NCBI GenBank assembly: GCA_050249235.1
Contig: JBFWQW010000105.1
Location: forward strand, 1 to 9,982
From: JAEKLB01 sp050249235
GTDB taxonomy: Bacteria > Actinomycetota > Acidimicrobiia > Acidimicrobiales > CADCSY01
DNA length: 9,982 bases
Reading direction: 5' to 3'
Positions 6,576-9,982 of this stretch are shown one piece after another. Every line of letters starts with the position of its first letter. Positions within the stretch are counted from its first letter, which is position 1. A model generated the notes under the pieces. That model was not told where the DNA came from, searched no databases, and saw nothing but the letters and a program-made list of their open reading frames with translations. The position numbers were made by a program, and so were the translations under genes.

Positions 6576-6689
6576 TCAGCCCTGCCGCTGCTTGTGGCGG
6601 GGGTTGTCGCAGATGACCCGGACACGCCCGTGCCGACGGATCACCTTGCACTTCTCACACATCTTCTTCACGCTCGGACGGACCTTCAT
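6576..6689 (-). CDS. rpmJ: Large-subunit ribosomal protein bL36, zinc-binding form
   Basis: Protein L36, the smallest 50S protein, is 37 residues long and easily missed. It begins MKVRPSVKKMCEKCKVIRR and contains the full zinc ribbon C11-X2-C14-X12-C27-X4-H32, so it is the C+ form, not the zinc-independent paralogue used under zinc starvation. The ATG at 6689 has GAAGG about 7 nt upstream. It sits in its canonical place between infA and rpsM. The 102-nt gap to infA holds a 12-codon reading frame whose stop overlaps this ATG. Confidence 0.96.
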   Translation of the reverse strand: MKVRPSVKKMCEKCKVIRRHGRVRVICDNPRHKQRQG

Positions 6690-6724
6690 GGGCGGGCCTT
6701 CGTGGTCGGGGTGATCCGGTTCAT
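6686..6724 (-). other. Possible 12-codon upstream ORF overlapping the rpmJ start
   Basis: An ATG at 6724 opens a frame encoding MNRITPTTKARP. Its TGA overlaps the rpmJ ATG in an ATGA arrangement (4 nt). An AGAGAG sequence about 7 nt upstream is a poor Shine-Dalgarno. It may couple translation into rpmJ or be chance. No homology is recognised. Confidence 0.2.
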
Positions 6725-6791
6725 GGGCTGGCTCTCTGGGCGGCGGTGCCGTGCCGGCGGGTGGCCGCGGCGGGCGGTCAGCCGGGACGGG

Positions 6792-7016
6792 TCACTTGTA
6801 GCGATAGGTGATGCGACCCCGGGTGAGGTCGTAGGGCGTCAGCTCAACCTGGACGCGGTCTCCGGGCAGGATCCGGATGTAGTGCATCCGCATCTTCCCC
6901 GAGATGTGGGCGAGGACCTCGTGACCGTTGTCGAGCTCCACGCGGAACATCGCGTTCGGGAGGGGCTCGGTGACCTTGCCCTCCAACACGATGGCGTCTT
7001 CCTTGGGCTTCGGCAG
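6792..7016 (-). CDS. infA: Translation initiation factor IF-1, apparent CTG start
   Basis: IF-1 binds the 30S A site during initiation. 74 residues as called, normal for the family. The OB-fold is clear: EGKVTEPLPNAMFRVELDNG (12-31), LAHISGKMRMHYIRILPGD (35-53) and YDLTRGRI (62-69). The first ATG or GTG that keeps the core is the GTG at 6989, which would drop nine residues. Those residues, PKPKEDAI after the initiator, align with the family N-terminus (AKEDNI in E. coli). A perfect AGGAGGG (7030-7024) lies 7 nt before the CTG at 7016 and in register with no ATG or GTG. I therefore call CTG as the start. The GTG at 6989 has only a weak AAGGAAG upstream. First gene of the infA-to-truA unit. Confidence 0.93.
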   Translation of the reverse strand: MPKPKEDAIVLEGKVTEPLPNAMFRVELDNGHEVLAHISGKMRMHYIRILPGDRVQVELTPYDLTRGRITYRYK

Positions 7017-7023
7017 TGTTCGA

Positions 7024-7030
7024 CCCTCCT
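7024..7030 (-). promoter_or_regulatory. Shine-Dalgarno deciding the infA CTG start
   Basis: AGGAGGG on the minus strand is the strongest ribosome-binding site in the window. The spacer to CTG (7016-7014) is TCGAACA, 7 nt. The distance to the GTG at 6989 is 34 nt, too far for that codon, so the site argues for the CTG. Confidence 0.7.
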
Positions 7031-7080
7031 GGGGGTGCTCGGGATGTCGGAACCAACGGACGGGCAGCGTCGATCGCTAC

Positions 7081-7112
7081 CCGCTGGGCGGCGCGCGCCG
7101 TCGGCCGCTGGG
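7081..7112. repeat. 12-bp perfect palindrome flanked by 8-bp direct repeats in the infA leader
   Basis: CGGCGCGCGCCG (7089-7100) equals its own reverse complement. CCGCTGGG occurs immediately to its left (7081-7088) and again at 7105-7112, 24 nt away. The element lies about 15 to 35 nt downstream of the predicted infA transcription start. It could be an operator or an RNA hairpin, but GC-rich palindromes arise easily by chance. Confidence 0.35.
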
Positions 7113-7122
7113 CCGGCGGGCA

Positions 7123-7151
7123 AGGTTACCCACCTGGCCGGCCGCTGCCAA
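7123..7151 (-). promoter_or_regulatory. Predicted sigma70-type promoter of the infA-rpmJ-rpsM-rpsK-rpsD-rpoA-rplQ unit
   Basis: On the minus strand, TTGGCA (7151-7146), a 17-nt spacer, then TAACCT (7128-7123). It lies 25 nt past the adk stop, in the 159-nt gap before infA. Transcription would begin near 7116, giving a leader of about 100 nt. The gap holds no gene; the other content is the palindrome/repeat element and the infA Shine-Dalgarno. Confidence 0.6.
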
Positions 7152-7175
7152 TCGCGACGCGCCGGCCGCCACGGG

Positions 7176-7859
7176 TCAGGGCCGTTGGCGGCCGCCCCGG
7201 GCCTCGACCCGCGCGTCCACGACGGCGACGAGGCGGCCGAAGATCTCGTAGGGCGAGCCGGTGCCGTCCACGGTCTCGAGGAGGCGCCGCTCGTCGAACC
7301 AGCGGATGAGCGGCGCCGTCTGCTCCTCGTACAGGTCGAGCCGGCGATTGATGGCCGCCTCGGTGTCGTCCGGCCGCTGCACGACGTCGCCGGCGCACAC
7401 GTCGCAGGTGGCGCCGTACTTGGGCGGGCTCTGGCTCGAGTAGTTGGTCCCGCAGTCCGTGCAGACCCGCCGGCTCGCCAGCCGGGCCAGCACCAGCTCG
7501 CGGGGCACGTCGAGGTTGATGGCGACGTCGATGCCGCGGGGCTGGGAGATGGACAGCAGGGCCTCGGCCTGGACCACGGTCCTCGGGAAGCCGTCGAGGA
7601 CGAAGCCGCGGGTCTTCGTGTCGTCCCGGTTGAGCCGCTCCTCGATGACCCCGATGATCACGTCGTCGGGCACCAGGTCGCCGGCATCCATGATGGCCTT
7701 CGCCTTCAGACCGAACTCGGTGCCGTCCCGGACGGCGGCGCGAAGGATGTCGCCGGTCGAGATGTGGGCCACGACGTAGTGACGGGAGAGCCGGATGCAC
7801 TGGGTGCCCTTGCCGGCCCCCTGGCGCCCGAGGAGCACCAGGCGGGCGCCGGCGTTCAC
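7176..7859 (-). CDS. adk: Adenylate kinase, long form with four-cysteine zinc lid
   Basis: Adk catalyses ATP + AMP to 2 ADP and balances cellular adenylates. 227 residues from the GTG at 7859, whose GTGA overlaps the secY stop by 4 nt. The P-loop is GRQGAGKGT (11-19), where most Adks have GxPGAGKGT. The AMP-binding region contains HISTGDILR (32-40) and LDGFPRT (88-94). The LID domain (about 132-160) has C133-X2-C136-X15-C152-X2-C155, a structural zinc site, so this is the long-lid type; Mycobacterium tuberculosis Adk is a short-lid form (from memory). The lid-closing arginine motif QRPDD and NRRL follow (161-174). The C-terminus is slightly extended and basic. The usual next gene, map, is absent. 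Confidence 0.96.
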   Translation of the reverse strand: MNAGARLVLLGRQGAGKGTQCIRLSRHYVVAHISTGDILRAAVRDGTEFGLKAKAIMDAGDLVPDDVIIGVIEERLNRDDTKTRGFVLDGFPRTVVQAEALLSISQPRGIDVAINLDVPRELVLARLASRRVCTDCGTNYSSQSPPKYGATCDVCAGDVVQRPDDTEAAINRRLDLYEEQTAPLIRWFDERRLLETVDGTGSPYEIFGRLVAVVDARVEARGGRQRP

Positions 7860-9157
7860 TTCAGGAAGCTCTCGTAGTTCCGCATCATGAGCTGGCTGTC
7901 GATCTGCTTCATCGTCTCCAGCGCCACGCCGACGGCGATGAGCAGGGAGGTGCCGCCGAACCCTTCGAAGCTCCGTACGTCCCAGACGGCCAGGAGCAGG
8001 GTGGGCAGCAGCGCCACCGACGCGATGAACAGCGCGCCGGGGAGCGTGATCCGGGAGAGGATCTTGGCCAGGTGCCGCTCTGTCTGCGGACCGGGCCGGA
8101 TGCCCGGGATGAAGCCCCCCTGCTTGCGGATGGTGTCGGCCTGCTTCACGGGGTCGAAGGTGATGGCCGTGTAGAAGTAGGCGAAGAAGATGATGAGCAG
8201 CCCGTACGAGGCGATGTAGACGAAGTTGTCCGGCCGGAGCAGGTGCTGGTCGATGAAGCTCCGGATGCTGTTGGCCCAGCTGGCGGTGAGCACGTTGGAG
8301 AGCAGCACCGGCAGGTAGAGCACCGAGCTGGCGAAGATGATCGGCACCACGCCCGACTGGTTGACCTTGAGCGGGATGTAGGACGACTGGCCGCCGTACA
8401 TGCGCCGGCCCACCACCCGCTTGGCGAACTGCACGGGGATGCGGCGCTGGCCCTGCTCGACGAAGACGATCGCCACCAGCACCAGGAGGGCGAGGGCCAC
8501 GATGATCAGGAACTTCACCATCCCGCCCTCGGCCTTGACCTGGGCGCCGCCGGCGGGGATGCCGCTCACGACCGACGCGAAGATCAGCAGCGACATGCCG
8601 TTGCCGACGCCCCGCTGGGTGATGAGCTCGCCCATCCACATGATGAGCGCCGTGCCGGCCGTGAGCGTGAGCACGATCAGCAGCACGTGCCAGACGTCGA
8701 AGTCCGGGATCAGGTCGACCTGGGTGTTGAAGAGGCCGCCGCCGCCGTTGTGGAAGAGGAAGGCGAGCCCGGTGGCCTGCACGATCGCCAGCACCACCGT
8801 GAGGTAGCGGGTCCACTGGGTGATCTTCTTCTGGCCGACCGCGCCCTGGCTCTGCCACTCCTCGAGGCGGGGGATGACCACGCCGAGCACCTGCATGATG
8901 ATCGAGCTGGTGATGTACGGCATGATCCCGAGCCCGAAGATGGCCAGCCGGGTGAGCGCGCCGCCCGAGAAGAACGAGAGGAAGCCGAGGACGCCGCCGC
9001 CACGGGCCTGCCGCTCGAGGTCCTGCACGGCCTGGAAGTCGACCCCGGGCACCGGCAGGTGGGAGCCGAACCGGTAGACGGCCAGCACCAGCAGGGTGAA
9101 CAGGATCTTGTTCCGCAGGTCCGGGACCTTGAACATGTTCCGGAAGCTGGAGAGCAC
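7856..9157 (-). CDS. secY: Preprotein translocase channel subunit SecY
   Basis: SecY forms the membrane channel through which SecA- or ribosome-driven proteins cross or enter the cytoplasmic membrane. 433 residues with ten predicted membrane segments, starting near 17-35 and ending near 400-415. Landmarks are the plug and second-helix region (SGGALTRLAIFGLGIMPYITS), GELITQRGVGNG (176-187), RRIPVQFAKRVVG (238-250) and the cytoplasmic loop GGFIPGIRPG (347-356). Arg354 in that loop aligns with E. coli R357, needed for SecA function. The C-terminus ends NYESFLK. The GTG at 9157 has AGGAG about 9 nt upstream. The gap to rplO is 80 nt, GC-rich, with no clear promoter. The end overlaps adk by 4 nt, so the two are probably coupled. 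Confidence 0.98.
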   Translation of the reverse strand: MLSSFRNMFKVPDLRNKILFTLLVLAVYRFGSHLPVPGVDFQAVQDLERQARGGGVLGFLSFFSGGALTRLAIFGLGIMPYITSSIIMQVLGVVIPRLEEWQSQGAVGQKKITQWTRYLTVVLAIVQATGLAFLFHNGGGGLFNTQVDLIPDFDVWHVLLIVLTLTAGTALIMWMGELITQRGVGNGMSLLIFASVVSGIPAGGAQVKAEGGMVKFLIIVALALLVLVAIVFVEQGQRRIPVQFAKRVVGRRMYGGQSSYIPLKVNQSGVVPIIFASSVLYLPVLLSNVLTASWANSIRSFIDQHLLRPDNFVYIASYGLLIIFFAYFYTAITFDPVKQADTIRKQGGFIPGIRPGPQTERHLAKILSRITLPGALFIASVALLPTLLLAVWDVRSFEGFGGTSLLIAVGVALETMKQIDSQLMMRNYESFLK

Positions 9158-9237
9158 CGAGCGGGACTCCTGCGGTCTCGAGGGACGTGACGGGTGGGGT
9201 GCGCCGCCGTCCGGTGGGGCGCGGGTGGCCTGGTGGT

Positions 9238-9726
9238 CTAGCGGTTCGTGTGCTGGTTGCCCTTGGCGGGCGGTCGCCGGTCGCCCCAGGGCAGCGGCAA
9301 GCGCTCCACCGTACCGCCTGCCGCGAGGATGGCCTGCTCGGCCGACCTCGAGAAGGCGTGGGCCCGGACCGTGACGCCCCGGCTGAGCTCGCCCCGGCCG
9401 AGCACCTTCACGAAGCCGTGCTTGTGGACGAGGCCCTTGGCGAGCAGCGACGACGGGTTGACGTCGTCGCCCTCGAACGCCTCGATGACGTCGAGGTTGA
9501 TCACGCCGTACTCGACGCGGAAGGGGTTGGTGAAGCCCTTGAGCTTGGGCACCCGCTGCTGCATGGGCAGCTGGCCGCCTTCGAAGCCGAGCGGGATCTG
9601 GCCGCGGGCGGCCTGGCCCTTGGTGCCGCGGCCGGCCGTCTTGCCGCCCTTGCCGCCGATGCCCCGGCCGACGCGGCGCTTGCGGGTGTTGGAGCCCGGG
9701 GCCGGCTTCAGATCGTGGACCTTCAC
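9238..9726 (-). CDS. rplO: Large-subunit ribosomal protein uL15
   Basis: Protein L15, a late 50S assembly protein. 162 residues. The Gly/Lys/Arg-rich N-terminus is typical: HDLKPAPGSNTRKRRVGRG (4-22) and KTAGRGTKGQAARGQ (29-43), followed by GFEGGQLPMQQRVPKLKGF. The globular C-terminal half follows, with a VKVLGRGELSRGVTVRAHAFS segment split across a turn. The GTG at 9726 overlaps the rpmD stop (GTGA) and has GAGGA 6-7 nt upstream. The longer open frame reaching 9975 runs across rpmD and is rejected. Confidence 0.97.
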   Translation of the reverse strand: MKVHDLKPAPGSNTRKRRVGRGIGGKGGKTAGRGTKGQAARGQIPLGFEGGQLPMQQRVPKLKGFTNPFRVEYGVINLDVIEAFEGDDVNPSSLLAKGLVHKHGFVKVLGRGELSRGVTVRAHAFSRSAEQAILAAGGTVERLPLPWGDRRPPAKGNQHTNR

Positions 9727-9902
9727 GTCTCTTCCTCGACTTTGATCAGGTGGGGGACGCGGGCGATCATCCCGCGGATCTCCGGCCGGTCCGGCAGCAC
9801 GTTGGTCTTGCCGATCCGCCCGAGGCCGAGGGCCCGGAGCGTGCCTCGGTGCTTCGGCTTGGTGCCGATGCCCGAGCGGACCTGCGTCACCTTGATGGCC
9901 AT
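9723..9902 (-). CDS. rpmD: Large-subunit ribosomal protein uL30
   Basis: Protein L30, 59 residues. It starts MAIKVTQVRSGIG, then KPKHRGTLRALGLGRIG, PEIRGMIARVPHLIKVEE, matching the bacterial family along its whole length. The ATG at 9902 shares one base with the rpsE stop (TGATG). A GTG one codon earlier (9905) would give a GTGA overlap and one extra residue and cannot be excluded. It overlaps rplO by 4 nt. Standard spc-operon position. Confidence 0.96.
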   Translation of the reverse strand: MAIKVTQVRSGIGTKPKHRGTLRALGLGRIGKTNVLPDRPEIRGMIARVPHLIKVEEET

Positions 9903-9982
9903 CACGCCACCTCGACCGGACCGGTGCCCTGGTACACGCTCTTGTTCGAGTCGCGGTAGGCCCGGAGCAGGCCACCGGGCGT
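9902..9982 (-). CDS. rpsE: Small-subunit ribosomal protein uS5, C-terminal end (runs off right edge)
   Basis: Only the last 26 codons are inside the window: TPGGLLRAYRDSNKSVYQ and then GTGPVEVA before TGA. The identification rests mainly on position, since rpsE precedes rpmD-rplO in the spc operon. The segment GGLLRAYRDS resembles the actinobacterial S5 tail (AGMLKARRES-like). Its stop overlaps the rpmD start. The conserved S5 domains lie outside. Confidence 0.75.
   Translation of the reverse strand, partial: TPGGLLRAYRDSNKSVYQGTGPVEVA

Noticed and set aside
9158..9237. Promoter or small gene in the rplO-secY gap
   Set aside because: No -35/-10 pair with proper spacing and no plausible reading frame; only GC-rich sequence with the secY Shine-Dalgarno at its end.
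9727..9975. Upstream extension of rplO reaching across rpmD
   Set aside because: The frame overlaps rpmD completely, the residues are unlike L15, and a GTGA junction with a good Shine-Dalgarno supports 9726.

Overview
This window is a very GC-rich piece of bacterial core genome: the 3' half of the spc ribosomal-protein operon, the whole alpha operon, and the truA and rplM-rpsI-glmM block. Almost everything lies on the minus strand, so transcription runs from high to low coordinates. The gene order, frequent GTG starts, strong GC bias and RpoA/S4/S9 sequences point to a member of Actinomycetota. The mixture of features (zinc-binding S4, long-lid Adk, no map gene between adk and infA) fits a deep lineage such as Acidimicrobiia better than Streptomyces or Mycobacterium. 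That placement is inference and was not tested by any search.

Layout in the direction of transcription (right to left). The end of rpsE, then rpmD and rplO, overlap each other. After an 80-nt gap come secY and adk, joined by a GTGA overlap. A 159-nt gap then carries a good sigma70-type promoter and opens a second unit: infA, rpmJ, rpsM, rpsK, rpsD, rpoA, rplQ and truA. infA apparently starts at CTG behind a perfect Shine-Dalgarno. truA ends tail to tail against a plus-strand threonine ammonia-lyase gene, the only plus-strand gene here. That gene is divergent from rplM, which starts a third unit (rplM, rpsI, glmM) with its own promoter. glmM runs off the left edge; rpsE runs off the right edge.

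Functionally the window supplies ribosomal subunit proteins, initiation factor IF-1, the RNA polymerase alpha subunit, the Sec translocon channel, adenylate kinase, a tRNA pseudouridine synthase, the first step of peptidoglycan amino-sugar supply (GlmM) and the entry step to isoleucine synthesis. Coupling by stop/start overlap is common: TGATG at rpsE/rpmD and rpsK/rpsD, GTGA at rpmD/rplO and secY/adk, and directly abutting TAG-ATG at rpsM/rpsK and rplQ/truA.

I found no CRISPR array, mobile element, RNA gene, toxin or defence system, and no previously undescribed multigene system. The points worth a second look are local: a 12-bp UNCG-capped hairpin over the first codons of truA, the CTG start of infA, the promoter plus palindrome where map would usually sit, zinc-binding forms of S4, L36 and Adk in one cluster, an altered Adk P-loop, and the opposite-strand threonine ammonia-lyase with a leaderless-type promoter. 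The longest gene-free stretch is about 230 nt (1535-1764).
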